Below, piece by piece: positions 1 through 11,299 of a stretch of 64,000 nucleotides of DNA. Made by a program: the position numbers and the translations under genes. The stretch covers positions 11,089,385-11,153,384 of the forward strand of contig CM067576.1 in NCBI GenBank assembly GCA_034336665.1, given 5' to 3'. A model generated the notes under the pieces. That model was not told the origin of the DNA. It saw only the letters and a list, made by a program, of their open reading frames with translations, and did not search any database. Position 1 is the stretch's first letter. Every line of letters starts with the position of its first letter. This DNA is from Luscinia megarhynchos. Taxonomy: Eukaryota; Chordata; Aves; Passeriformes; Turdidae.

Positions 1-484
1 CCAAGACACCTCACCTAGGTGAAGAAGCAGCAAATGTGCAAAGTCAAAGGCATAGAACTGAGATTAATCAACAGCCTGCATGGACGAGCAGTTTGTAGTT
101 GAACTAGACATCTAAAAGCAGCAGACAAGAGGTGGAAGCAGAGGCAGATGGTCTAGGAGGAGTACAGAGCTGCTGGCTGGTTTTGCAGGGATAAGATGAC
201 CTGGAGTTGAATCTGGTGAGGAGTGTGAAAGGTGACAGAAATGATTCTGCAAGTACCTAAACAGCAAAGGGCAGAGTAAGCTCAATGTGGGCCTGCTGCT
301 GAGCAATGCCAGGGAGGTGACAGACGGGGAAAGCTCAGGTACTTGGTGCCTTCTTTGCTTTTTGTAAGATCAGACTTCAGCAATCGCAAATCCCTGAGTC
401 CGGGGGAAATCTCTGGAGCAAGTTGGACTAACCCTCAGGCTCAGACCACTTAGAAAAACTGGTTCTAAGTGTTTAGATAGAAGC
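1..484. other. Unannotated unique sequence
   Basis: No exon, RNA gene or repeat is recognised here. Base composition is mixed and the reading frames are short. Confidence 0.5.
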
Positions 485-760
485 ACCTCTCTTATGGGCA
501 AAAGCTGAGAAGCTGGGGCTGGAGGAGAAAAGGCTCAGGGGCACTTTATCCCTGCTGTACATACCTGATGGGGAGGCAGTGAAGAGGAAGGAGTTGGACT
601 CTTCTCAGGAGCAAAGGCAATGGGCACACAGGAGGTTCCATCTGAACAGAATGAAAGCCTTTTCTGTTTTGAGAGTGATCAAACTCTGGCATGACTTCCC
701 TGGAGAGGATTTGGAGTCTCCATCTGTGGAGTTATTTAAAACCCGTGGGGACTCCTGCCC
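485..760 (+). mobile_element. CR1 LINE 3'-region fragment, sense
   Basis: This stretch follows the avian CR1 consensus in the forward direction. It runs from the 'cctctcttatggg...gctgagaagctgggg' block, through 'gagaaaaggctcaggggc' and 'aatgggcacacaggaggttcc', to 'gagagtgatcaaactctgg' and 'gtggagttatttaaaaccc'. It is truncated before the usual ATTCTATG tail and carries many substitutions, so it is an old copy. The reading frames inside it are decayed LINE sequence and not host genes. Confidence 0.85.
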
Positions 761-2244
761 CTCCTCAACTGTGTCCATCAGTGGATCCTGTGCAGGATGT
801 GACCCACAATTCCTTCTAGACCCTTCTTTGTCCCTTCTCTGCCCATGGGCATGATTGCCCTGACTCCCTTGCTTCTTTTTTTTATTTCTTTTTTTTCCCC
901 TGATTTCATCTCCCAAATCCCTGAAGTTGGTCTGAATCCAGCACCTGTCCTGTGATATTCTGGTAGTTTCTTCTGTGCTGGCATCATCCATGTGGTGAAT
1001 CAACCTGCCTCCTTGTCTGTTATCTGGCAGTGAGGAGAAAGGCTAGTTAGGGTTGACCCAAACTTCATCCTGTGAGCTCTCACTTTAATCTTCCATCAGA
1101 CAGCAAGCCATTTATGTCTGCTCTTTGAATGTCTCTTTTCCAGGTGTCTTCCCATCATATGGACATTGAAGCTCCCTTAAATACCTTAGGAGACTGTCAC
1201 CAACTAAATGTCACAAGTCCTACTAACATCAAAAAGTGATAAACATGTTTTTTTCTTCATCTGCAAAGTTCTTTTGCCTGGCTATCAAGAGAACTGGGTT
1301 GTCTGAAGGAGTTGTGTTTATTCCTGCACCCTTCCTTGCTTGCATCTCATGCTTATGGTAATGAAAGCTAATCTAATGGGTCTGTATATGCCCAGATTTT
1401 ATTTTCTTCAATTTTCTTTTGTTTTCCACTTTATTTGCCCTCTCTGTGACCTTCTAAGCCTACATGGTTTTCTCTGGAGCCCAAACCCCAGCAACCTGCA
1501 TCAGTGCCTTGAGGCAGGCTTGGAATGCACACCTCATTGGAAACCCTTCCCACAGAAGAGTAGTCCTTGCTCTGCTCTTGCTGTGGCTGAGGTTAAATCT
1601 CATCATCTTGTAGACACTAATAAATAACAGTGGTCTTTGTGATACTCTTCGTGTATCCAAGACAGCTGATCTGAGCTTTCCAGCTCTGAGAAGTGGGCAT
1701 GTCATGTCTCTCTCTCAATGGATGGACTAAGAACAATTTTCCACCCTCACTGTTCCTCCAGAGCTCCGTGTCTTACCCCTTCAGTTTTGTCCTTTTGTGC
1801 TGGTGAGATTGCTTTTAGCTCTTGGTGGTTGTAATCCAGCCTGGTGTTGATTCCTCCTTCTGCATTCACAAGGATCTCGTGGTTCAGATTATTGCTCCCT
1901 TCCTTTTCCTCCCGCCTTGCCCTGGCAGCCAGAGAGCTTCTTCAAGGCCCTGCTCTTCACCAAACTGGTGGATCTGTTGCTGCTCTTTTGTTCCTGTAGT
2001 TCAGCCTTCCAAGACATTCATAACAAAGCTCAGGGTTTATGATTGTTTGCCTTCCTGAAATCAGCAGTTTGACTTTTCTAGTGCCCCTCTGAAGGCTCCC
2101 CAATCCTTTTGGCTCAGTCACCCTCACCCATGTTGCTTTCCATGTTTGTGTTCTCCCCAGTCCTCCACACTGAGTCACTGCTGAGCGTGGGTCTGCAGAG
2201 TTCCTGTCCCAGCAGATCCTCCTCAGTGTGTTCTACATTGTCCT
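761..2244. other. Unannotated, pyrimidine-rich sequence
   Basis: There is a T-rich tract at about 876-896, and from about 1.38 kb onward the + strand is clearly rich in T and C. No exon or repeat family is recognised. Confidence 0.45.
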
Positions 2245-2952
2245 TTAGTCCCCAGAGCTGCCTCTTTCCCCTGCTGGGACTTTCTGTAGGTCTGAGTTTT
2301 CTGTTCTCCCCATGCCTGTGTCCTCACAGCAAACAAACAGCATTCCTTGTTCTTCCAGAACAGGCTGATACTTTTCTGGGTTCAGTTTGAGTTCTCCCAG
2401 ACAATCTGTTGCCCCTAGTAAATCATAATTCTGATCACTTATAAAGCTCTCCTGTTTATTTTTAGCTGGCATCTCCAGGGCATTTGGCAAAGTGATGCAA
2501 GGTTCCTTCTGCTCCTTCTGTGGCATGTGGGACTCCTCCATCAGCCTTTTCCTGTTGTCTGGACCTGTTGTACTACAGCTACAGCCAAACCCTGCAAAAT
2601 TCCCAGGCTGTTTTATAGCAAGAAGACTATTTTTTTTTTCTCCTTTTTTTTTTTTTTTTTTTTTTCCAATCCTACTGTCCTTTGTATGAGCAATACTTGA
2701 AAGTTCTCCCCTTCCTGGTTTATCCTGTGGAATGTAGTGGCTGCTGCAGAGCTGATGCACATCACTGCACCAAACCATGGTCCTCCCACGTGCTGGCCAG
2801 ATGACCTGCAGGGTATTCAGGTTCCTGGTATGCATCTTTTCAGTGCTCAAGAGGATGCTGACATCAGGCTTGTGGCACTGAAAACTGCTCAGGGTCCCTC
2901 TAACTGAGCTGGGGGATTGCAGGACACTTGATACTTGGATGATGTGGCACAT
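2245..2952 (-). other. Unexplained 235-codon open reading frame, reverse strand
   Basis: This is one of the longest stop-free frames in the window that is not explained by a repeat. It reads through a poly-T tract (2631-2667 on the + strand), giving a run of seven lysines near residues 98-104. The C-terminal half is rich in Glu, Leu, Asn and Asp and looks less like random sequence than most frames here. I recognise no domain, signal peptide or membrane segment. No clear splice sites or promoter were identified. The strand that would be coding is purine-rich. It could be an exon of a fast-evolving gene, a decayed gene, or a chance frame kept open by low-complexity sequence. Chance is the default reading. 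Confidence 0.12.
2631..2667. repeat. Poly-T / poly-A low-complexity tract
   Basis: Two T runs are separated by 'ctcc', the second of more than twenty bases. On the reverse strand this is a poly-A tract, but no AATAAA signal precedes it and no retroposed sequence is recognised next to it. A simple length-variable homopolymer is the plain reading. Confidence 0.8.
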
Positions 2953-4619
2953 CCATGGACCCTGGCTAGCAGGGGAGGACTGTGGTGAAACCCTTTATCC
3001 AAGAAATCCATACAAAGACAACTGGAGGGTTTTTTCCCCTTGCATTGGGGCTCCTTTTTTTAGCTCAGTGGAGTGGCTATGAGGCTGGAATGAAGGGGTG
3101 TTCAGCTCTGTGGCAGTAGCAAAGACATGAGCTGCTGTGCTGGTGTTGGTGGATCAGAAATGCTGCTCTACTGTATGTGGAGGGAGTAGAGATAATAAAA
3201 ATCCTTCTCTTTTTCCTGTCTGCACTTTTTGTTTGAAAACCTGCTGGGCCAGGCTGGGATACACTGTGATAGGATATCCAGAGCAGTATCCTAGAGAGTG
3301 GTGATTACTTGGGCATCTCATAATTTGCATCTTGGATACAGTGGAGACTGGAATATTGGTGGGGACCTTTGTGCTACCAGGATGCTTCTATTGCAGTTCT
3401 TGTGTGCCAGCAACTGGATTTAGAAGTCCAATCTTTGTCAGCATAGCAAAGACTCACAGGAGATGGAGCTGCCTGTCCCAGGGATGTCCATCTTTGTGCC
3501 ACTGCCTTGCTTTTGCCAGAAGGATTTCCTTCCTTTGAAGTCATTCATCTCTTGAAGCAGAACTTGTCTGCTTGCTTTGAGTTTCCTCTTATTTCATGAG
3601 CACTTAATACATTCTCCTTCCAGGATGCCAAGCAAATTTAAAGTATGCCCATTTAGCTTGCTAGGATGACTTGATCCAATAGATCTTCTCTTATTCCATT
3701 AGACCATTTCACCCCCTGCCCTTTTCCTTTTCCTTAATTGAAATCTTCTGAACCCTTCTTGCAGTTTTCAGTCCATCACTTTCTTTGTCTCTGTGTGACA
3801 TCCTGCTCTCTGTGAAGGTGCTAAGCACTAGGAATGCCATCCCTCAGATCCCAAGACTCCAGGCTGGTGGATCTGACCCTGACCTGACTCCACATAGAGG
3901 GAATTTCTGCCCTTTTATTGGTTGTTCTCCCTCTAAGGGACCCAGTTACTTTCAGCACCACTTTGGCTGCATGCATCACAAAGTTCCTGGGTATGAGACC
4001 ATCTAATGATGGCAATAAATGTGTAAAAGAGGACTGGTATTTTAGTGTCTGTTTAAGTGATGAACTTTTGTTTGGCTTTTAAGGCAGTTGGAGATGTGGC
4101 TCGTGTTCCACCACAAGCCATGGAAGTCCAGAGAAACCACTGCCCAGGGCCAGGGTTGATGAGGAGGATGAAGCTGCAGAGGAGATGCTGTGATGAAGAG
4201 AGACCACTGGGCTGTAACTCCCAGCCTGGGAGAGTGATGGAACAGGCCCTTCCCAGCATCTCCAGAGCTCCTCACTGCACACTGCAGGGCTGATGCTCTT
4301 TGCAGTGGGAGCTGGAGGGGTTAACACCATACCCTGAGCCACTCCAAAGCACTGGGAGTGATAATGCAGCTCTCCTGACATCCTTAACCATAGACCTGAG
4401 ATCAGGGCACCTTCCCTTCAGTCAGACCTAGGGATTGCTGGTACCAGCCACAGGTTATAAACTAATTCTGGCAGTTGGCCATAAAACTGCTCCTTCCCGT
4501 GAGACACGGAGGCGTCTGGTGTCAGCCTGACACAAACCATTTGACCAGGGAAAGGCCTCTCTCCTGGTGGGATTGCAGATGGGCTGATGCTCTTAGTGAA
4601 GCCAGAAGTGGAGAGAGAG
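2953..4619. other. Unannotated unique sequence
   Basis: No gene or repeat is recognised. Reading frames of 60-100 codons occur on both strands without exon-like features. Confidence 0.45.
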
Positions 4620-4830
4620 GGGCTTATAACCCTGTGCTAATAAATATTAAATGCCTGTTATCAGGCCTGGCATTTGCTTTGTGGCTCCAGCTTTTTGCCT
4701 GCTTTGGAGGTTATCCACTGAAGGCAACAGGTTTATCAGCAAGTTCAAGCATGTTTGGACTGCAAGGTCTCTCCTGGTGTCTGGCACGTGAAATTATCCT
4801 AATCTGCCTTTAATATCCCAGCCTGTACTC
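4620..4830. promoter_or_regulatory. Possible conserved non-coding block (inference)
   Basis: This is an A+T-rich, repeat-free stretch with 'aataaatattaaatg' near 4640, a TTATCAGGCC-type segment, and 'cacgtgaaattatcctaatctgcctttaat' near 4785-4813. Its texture resembles vertebrate conserved non-coding elements. Nothing in the sequence alone proves constraint. Confidence 0.15.
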
Positions 4831-7734
4831 TGGGTGCCACGACACACAATCTGTGCCCTGCACCTCTGGTTTGGATTACTGCTGCTCACCAAGGGCTTTA
4901 ATCCTCTCTCCATCTCTGTAAACACTGCAGTGTGCTCAGCCCCCCATCAGAGCAGGGTGCCCGAGCCTGGGGGCTCACATGGCAGCAGAGAGTGAGGGGC
5001 TGCTCTGGGGAGCAGGGGGGTTGTGCTCGCAGGGATGGCAGCCCAGAAATGAATGTGGGGGTGTTTCATCCCTGTGCTGCCCAGTGCTGGTAGCAGAGAG
5101 CTGTGAGTTGTGTCCTTGCAGCCTGAAGGCTCCTTCCCCAGGAGGGTGGGATGGGGGTCAGCAAGAGCCCCAGGGATGCAGGGGATCTCCATCTCTGGGG
5201 TGCAGGAGGTGCAACAGGGCTGCTGCAACGTGAGGAATCTGAAATTCAATGAGCAGTGGTTGTAGAATCCTCTCTGGAACGTCTCTCCTGGGCCCTGAAT
5301 CACCATGTGCTTGTGGATAACAACAGGAGTTTTGCCAGAATAGAAAGTGAAGGATCAACCTTCTTCTGACCTCTTGGCTCTGAGATGTTGAGCAGCACCC
5401 TGCTCAGGCAGTTCATTTACCTGTCTGCTCCCAGGGAATGCAGCTTCACTTCTCATCTCCAATCCAGGGACTGAGACCAGTGTGCTGGTTGCTGTTGGTC
5501 CCCCTCATTTCAGCAGCTTTAAAAAAGGAAACCAGGGGGGAAAGATATTTTTGATAAGGTTTTGTTAGTTGGGTTTGGGTTTTTTTCTCCCTGGCTTGCT
5601 GGCACAAGAAGGCAAAACAAAGCAGTCAGGAGAGTGGCAAGGAGACTTAGTAAAACCCAAACAAAGTCACAGAACCCCACCAAGGCTAACAGGTCTCTAG
5701 TGAAGCTTTCTGTCTGAACGTGACTGTGCTTGTCTGTGGCAGGGCACCTGGAAAGGATTTTCATTGTTTTTGCTTCTATCTGCTGTCAAGGAAGATGGTA
5801 TTCATGTTTCTCTCCATCTCAAGGTAAAGCTCCAGGAATGCTTGGGAGAGCTCTCCCCTCACTGCCAAGTGGTGGTTCCCATTTCAGCCCACAGCTGCTG
5901 AATGTGCTCTCTTGAGGGGATCAGTGGCTCCTAGGGCACCCCACCAGGAGAAAATGCTCCCAAAAAGGGCCAGCAGCCCACTGGGAACAGCAGAGCCAGT
6001 TCAGAAATGACTCTGTCTCTGCCAGAGGAGTTCAGTTGGAATAATTGCACCAGGTCGTTAGAGAACAATAGGAGTGGAAAGTACAGATTAAACCACCACC
6101 ATTTCTGCTGAGTGTGTTGGGCACAGAAGGGAGGTAACAGTGTCAGAAGGACTCTGGTAGGAATGCTTTTCAGACTGGCTGTGGGCAGTAGAGTATTTGG
6201 ACAGAACTGCTCAGAGATCAGACTGGTTTGAGCCCAACAAGGGGCTGTTTGGAGCTGGGGAGGGGCTTCATCCTTTTCTCCCAAGACTTGACATTTTACT
6301 GTTTATTCCAGGAGAACAACTCAGACTTGAGTTGTTTGAAGCACTCAAGATCTGGATTCTTGTTTTTCAGACATCCCCTCCCCAGCTGGTAGAACAGAGT
6401 GAGATGTCTCCAGCTGGTTGTCAAGCTGCTCTCAGCATTTGCTTTAGTTCCTCCTCCCCAGCACGGTCAGGGACCTACACTGTGGGTGTGAGGATGTGAG
6501 GAAGGGCTTTGGATCCTGTCTCTCATTAGGGAAGAACCTTAACTGTGTGGAGCAGAGGAGGATCTTGTTGTCTCAACAGAAAATGGCAGGACCTGCATTA
6601 GGCACTTTATAGTCCTGTAAGGAAGCCTGGAGTTATCTCAAGCTAAAGCATAGCTCAGCCATTACATTGCATACCAGAACCAGTCAGAGGCCTGAGGAAC
6701 ATGTTTGTGTGTGCTTTGGTTGGAGGGACATGGCATGTAAGGTCACACCTGTGTTTCATCCCTGCCAGCTCACCCTCATTCACATGCACCTGCCATGGTG
6801 AAAAACACTTGGATTGTCCTTAGTCCCCATTTCCAGGCCTGTCTTCTCCTGGTTTCCCCCCAAATCCCAGATGCAGTTTAGAGGAGAGCACATATCTGCT
6901 TGCCTGGTGTGCTGCCTCCAGGAGAGCTCAGGTTCCTGCCTGCTCCTTGGGCCTCCTGCAACACTCCCCTGCCCAGCCACCACCTTCTTGCAATGCCTTT
7001 TTATCCTTCTTTGCTGCTCAGGACTTCCTGAGCCCTGGTGGCATCTCCTGGGGCCACTGCTGGCAGACCACAGTGCTCAGGTTTCCTCTTCCCATTGGAT
7101 TTCCTGGGCATTCTGCACACTCCTGTGCAGAGGATCAGTCTCAGTTCATTCTCAGAGATACAAAGAAAACCCTGTGCATGTCCTGCAGAGCTGGGAGATG
7201 TCTCAGGGCTCTGTCTGCTGTCTCAGATGCTGAGCTGTGTCTGCTCATTGGGTGCCACATGAGGTACAGTGCAAGGGGGACAGTGACAAGTTTTACTGCA
7301 GGATGTGTCCCTTCAGGCCACTCCGAAGGACACAAGCAGTTCCAGAGGCTCCCAGGCCATTCCAGTACTCCTGAGGGCTGGATAAATGATTTCTGCTTTA
7401 GCTCAGCTCAGGAGTCCTTTGCTCAGACCAAAGAAGATGTGTCCCATACAAACAGGCCTTGACCAATCTCTTATTTCAAGGCAAAGCTGTGAAGAGGGAA
7501 TATCTGAGGATCTGGAATTCAGTATGGCATGGACCACTGAGGCCTGGCTAGGCAGGAAGAGGCAGCACAGGGAAAACTAGCCCAGCTTTCCATGGCCAAA
7601 TTCAATGGAGTGCCAGTGTGACAGCAGAGAGGATACAAACTCTTCCCCATTGACTCCTTGCTCCATGGGCTCCTGAGATTTTTAGCTACATTCAGTTGGC
7701 CTATGAGCACAAAAATTATGTCATGGTAAAGGAA
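4831..7734. other. Unannotated unique sequence
   Basis: Nothing definite is seen. A T-rich run lies at about 5577-5589. The reading frames, up to 171 codons at 6947-7462, show no recognisable protein family. Confidence 0.45.
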
Positions 7735-8010
7735 TTGCTAAAGCAGAACTGCCGCCTCATGTGAAGTTATTTAAGCATATCTTATGATATATTTTTATGC
7801 CCTGGTAATTATCATCTATACCCAGATTGCCCTACTTATGCTTTCCTCTGGTGTCCTTACTTGTTCATGCAGGAGTGTTTTCCCTGGGGGGTGTCATCAA
7901 ATACATTATAAAAGTAGAAAACACTGAATTGTCTTATAGAGAACATTTTGCTTTTTTTAAAATATTTTTTTTATAACTGGCTTGTATGCAATTAGCATAA
8001 AGTACTTTAT
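7735..8010. promoter_or_regulatory. A+T-rich block with POU/homeodomain-like sites (inference)
   Basis: This A+T-rich, repeat-free stretch holds a TAATTATCATC segment near 7805, paired inverted GATA-like motifs (about 7778-7790) and the near-palindrome 'atgcaattagcat' at 7986-7998. That last site contains octamer-like ATGCAATT on one strand and ATGCTAAT on the other. An enhancer is possible, but such motifs also occur by chance in A+T-rich DNA. Confidence 0.2.
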
Positions 8011-8679
8011 AATCAGAGGTGGAAGAGATCAAGTGGATTTGAACAGTCCCACTGTCCCAGGCAGAAGTTCCACCATGGGAGGATGACACCAAACAGCCCC
8101 ATTCTGCACAAACCTGGCATGATACAAGTGCCAGGCTCTGCAAAGTGCTCCCTGAACTGGGTAGAAGATGCAGAAGGTGTCAGAAGAGATAATCCCACTG
8201 AGAATGGAAGCAGAAGGAAGCAGAAGACACCACGGGGGAGGAGATGGCCTGCTCTGGGGACTGCAGGAGCCTTAGGATGGAGGAGAGGCTGTTCCCTGCC
8301 TGGCAGCCCCGGGAAGGCTCTTGGCAGACAGATGTGGTTTGTACAGAGATGCTGTTATCCTGTAGGTGTCAGGATACAGGTCTGGAAACCCATTCCCCAG
8401 GCACCAGCCTGGCTGGAGAGGGTCATGGAGCATGTGGGGACTCTGCAGAGGCCAGTCCTGAGGCAAACAACACAGCTGGGAGCTGTCCTGAGCTGTCCTG
8501 AGGAGAGGCAGAGTGGACAATCTCATTTTGTTGCACTTCTGTGCTGACAGGGTTGTCAACACATTAATATCTCTGTCATCCAGCTGTGAGTTCAATCCAA
8601 GACCTCCATGACATTCTCTCTGCTCCTGGCCTCAGCATCCTCCTCCCCATGTCTGCAGGTCTGGATTTTCACAAGGCCT
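8011..8679. other. Unannotated unique sequence
   Basis: No exon is recognised. A 10-base direct duplication ('gagctgtcct' twice) lies at about 8479-8500. Confidence 0.45.
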
Positions 8680-8924
8680 TGGAGTGACAGGACAAGGGGG
8701 AATGGCTTCACAATGACAGAGGGCTGGCTTGGATTAGAGACTGGGAAGAAATTCTGCCCTGTGAGGGTAGGCAGGCCCTGGCACAGGATGTCCAGAGAAG
8801 CTGTGACTGCCCCATGCTTGGAAGTGACCTGGGATAGTGGAAGGTGTCCCTGCCCATGGCAGGGGGGTGGGACTACATGAGTTTTAAAGTCTCTTCCAAA
8901 CCAAACCATTCTGGGATTCTGTGA
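8680..8924 (+). mobile_element. CR1 LINE 3' end, sense
   Basis: It matches avian CR1 in order: 'tgacaggacaaggggg', 'gggaagaaattct', 'gtgagggt', 'aggccctggcacagg', 'gtccagagaagctgtgactgcccc', 'gtgtccctgcccatggcagg', and the terminal 'accattctgggattctgtga'. It is a 5'-truncated copy with an intact but mutated 3' terminus. Confidence 0.92.
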
Positions 8925-11299
8925 CCTCCCAGATGGCTGCACAGGGCTGCAATGGGTGCACTAGCAACTGAGACACTGAGAAATTGTTCTGTAGGGTTGG
9001 GCACAAGTCCCTCTTTCAGTGGCTCTATTGACTTTGGTGTGTTGTGTGGGTGCTGGGTGTGGGCAGAAAGTCACCTAGAAATTTGGCCTAGAAGAAACTG
9101 TTAATGAGCACTGGGGCCAGTGGAGCCTTGCTTCAGGAAGGTCCCATCTGGGATGAGCACTGCAATTGGTCCTCAAGGAAGTTTTCCCATTAGGCAGAGA
9201 GTTATTATTGGCCTTACTGGACAGTGGTGCCACGGTGAACAGCTGCAGCACCTTCTGTGTTTCTTCTCTCCCTTGCTCCTCTCCAGAATGATTTCTGTAA
9301 GCTCCTTTTGCATTAGTGAATTCCATGGACTGGGTGCAGGTTTTTGGCTGAACTGGGGTCAGGAACCTGGAGATGAGAATGGATGAGGGTGTATCAGCTC
9401 TGGGGAGAGCTCATCACTGACAGCAGACCCTGCTGGTTTGGCACACACAGCCTTTGCTTTCACAGCCTGCAGTAAATACCATGCCACTGGATGAGTTGGA
9501 AAATATCCTCTGATTGTTTTTTCTTAGTGCAGTTCAGGTGTTAACTATGAGCTCCCAGAAACAGGAGGAGGATATTCACCACTGGCTCTCCTGTAATGGT
9601 TTTTCACTCATAAAAGGTGCCTGATCCACTTTGGGAGTTCTCTGTACCTATGGGAGGTACAGAGGGAAGAGAGCAGCACTCCTTGGCTCCCTACACCAGC
9701 TTAGGAGTAAACAGCTGGCAGGGAGCTTGCCCAGGTTTCTGACTGGGTGGGATCACTCAAATTCCCTAAGCCATATGGGCTGCTGAGTGGCAGATCCCAC
9801 CCCACAGCACAGGGTCTGTGTGGGGAGACTGAAGAGCTGCAGAGGGTGGTGGGACCACAGGCTGCTCCTCTGAATGGGACTGGCCTGTTAGACACCCTGT
9901 GGGTGACCTCTGAGGGGCCTCAGAAGGGGAAGGCACGAGTCGAAAAGACAGGAGAGGTGCCAGAAGAGATTCTGGGGAAAACTGGCTGGCACAGAGGGAA
10001 GATCATGATGTGTAGAAAGGGATGTGACTGCAGTTTTCTCGGGTTTCTGGACAGCAAATGGAGTGAACTGAAGGGAGAAAGCTTAGAGCTTGACTGCACA
10101 GTGTGAAGAGAAATCAAAGTCCTGGGTGGAGCAGGGTCTTGGGAAAGAACCTTCTAGGAGGAGGGGGAGAAACTTTTCACAGGGTCAGTTGTGTACTGGA
10201 TGAGAGCCAAGGTTTTGAGATGTTTAACTTGTTTCCCATTTGATAATTCAAAATATTTTTTTTCAAATTTAAAATTTTAGATTGCTCACATTTAATTACC
10301 CAAGCCTTGGATAATCTCTTTCCTTAGTTTTTACAAGCACCAAAATGATGTTGTTTTTATCAAATCTCCCTTTTAGGCCACCACTTGGAAACTTTCCTTC
10401 CCAAATTCCTTGCTGGAGGTTCCCACACAAGTCTAGAACACCTCCAAAGAGTCTAAATGTGTAACCATGGCTCTCCTCAGAGCAGACCCACATCCTGGGG
10501 CTCTGGGATCTCAGCTCAGGTGCTGAGGGTGGATTTTGGGCCCGCATTTAAGGATGTTGTACCAAGCAGAGCTGAGATCTGATGCAGTGCCATGAGATGT
10601 CATCCAGCCATGCTCTCTGCAGGAGCAGGACCTCGTCCCTGCAGCTGCTGACCTGAAGGAAAAGGGTTTGCTGGTGTCTCCAGTTAGCACTGACAAGGCT
10701 TTTTAAGGCACTTGTAAAGAAAGTCCCTAATGCTTTATGAATTCCTTTAGTTCATAAATCTCTCCTAAAAGAACCTATAAAAAAGGGAAAAACTACCAAA
10801 AGTACTTAGTGCTGAGGAGAGAGCTGTAAAACAGGGAAAAGTCTAAGCTAAAAGGCATATTCTCTTCTTGCCATAACAGAATTTTCTGCCACCAACCTCT
10901 GAAAGTCTAGAACAAACTTCTAAAGGTCCCAAACCTCTGCAGGAGCATCTTAATGGATAAGTACACAGGAATGCATTGAAAAAAATAGTGCATGATTGGG
11001 AAAATCCAGTCCTGAGCCATTTGAGGGCTAGGAAGGGATCTTGCTTCTATGGTCTGTGAGTGGGTAACTGGGATGGAAGTAGTGGGACAACATCCAGTGG
11101 GAACCTGGCAGAGGGAAGAGAGGTCTCAATGACCAATGGGTGCATCACAGTGCTAATGGTTGTGTCTAATGTCTCTGCACACCTGGACCATGTTCAGCAG
11201 CATATTTGGAGAGCAGAAAATGTATCCTGGCAATTTGCTTTATTTAGCTGCAGTGTGCAAACGTGAGGCTGTTCCTGCCTTTCGCTCCTCGTATGTCAG
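8925..11299. other. Unannotated unique sequence
   Basis: Nothing definite is seen. An A/T-run-rich patch lies at about 10245-10280. No exon-like frame with convincing splice sites was found. Confidence 0.45.
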
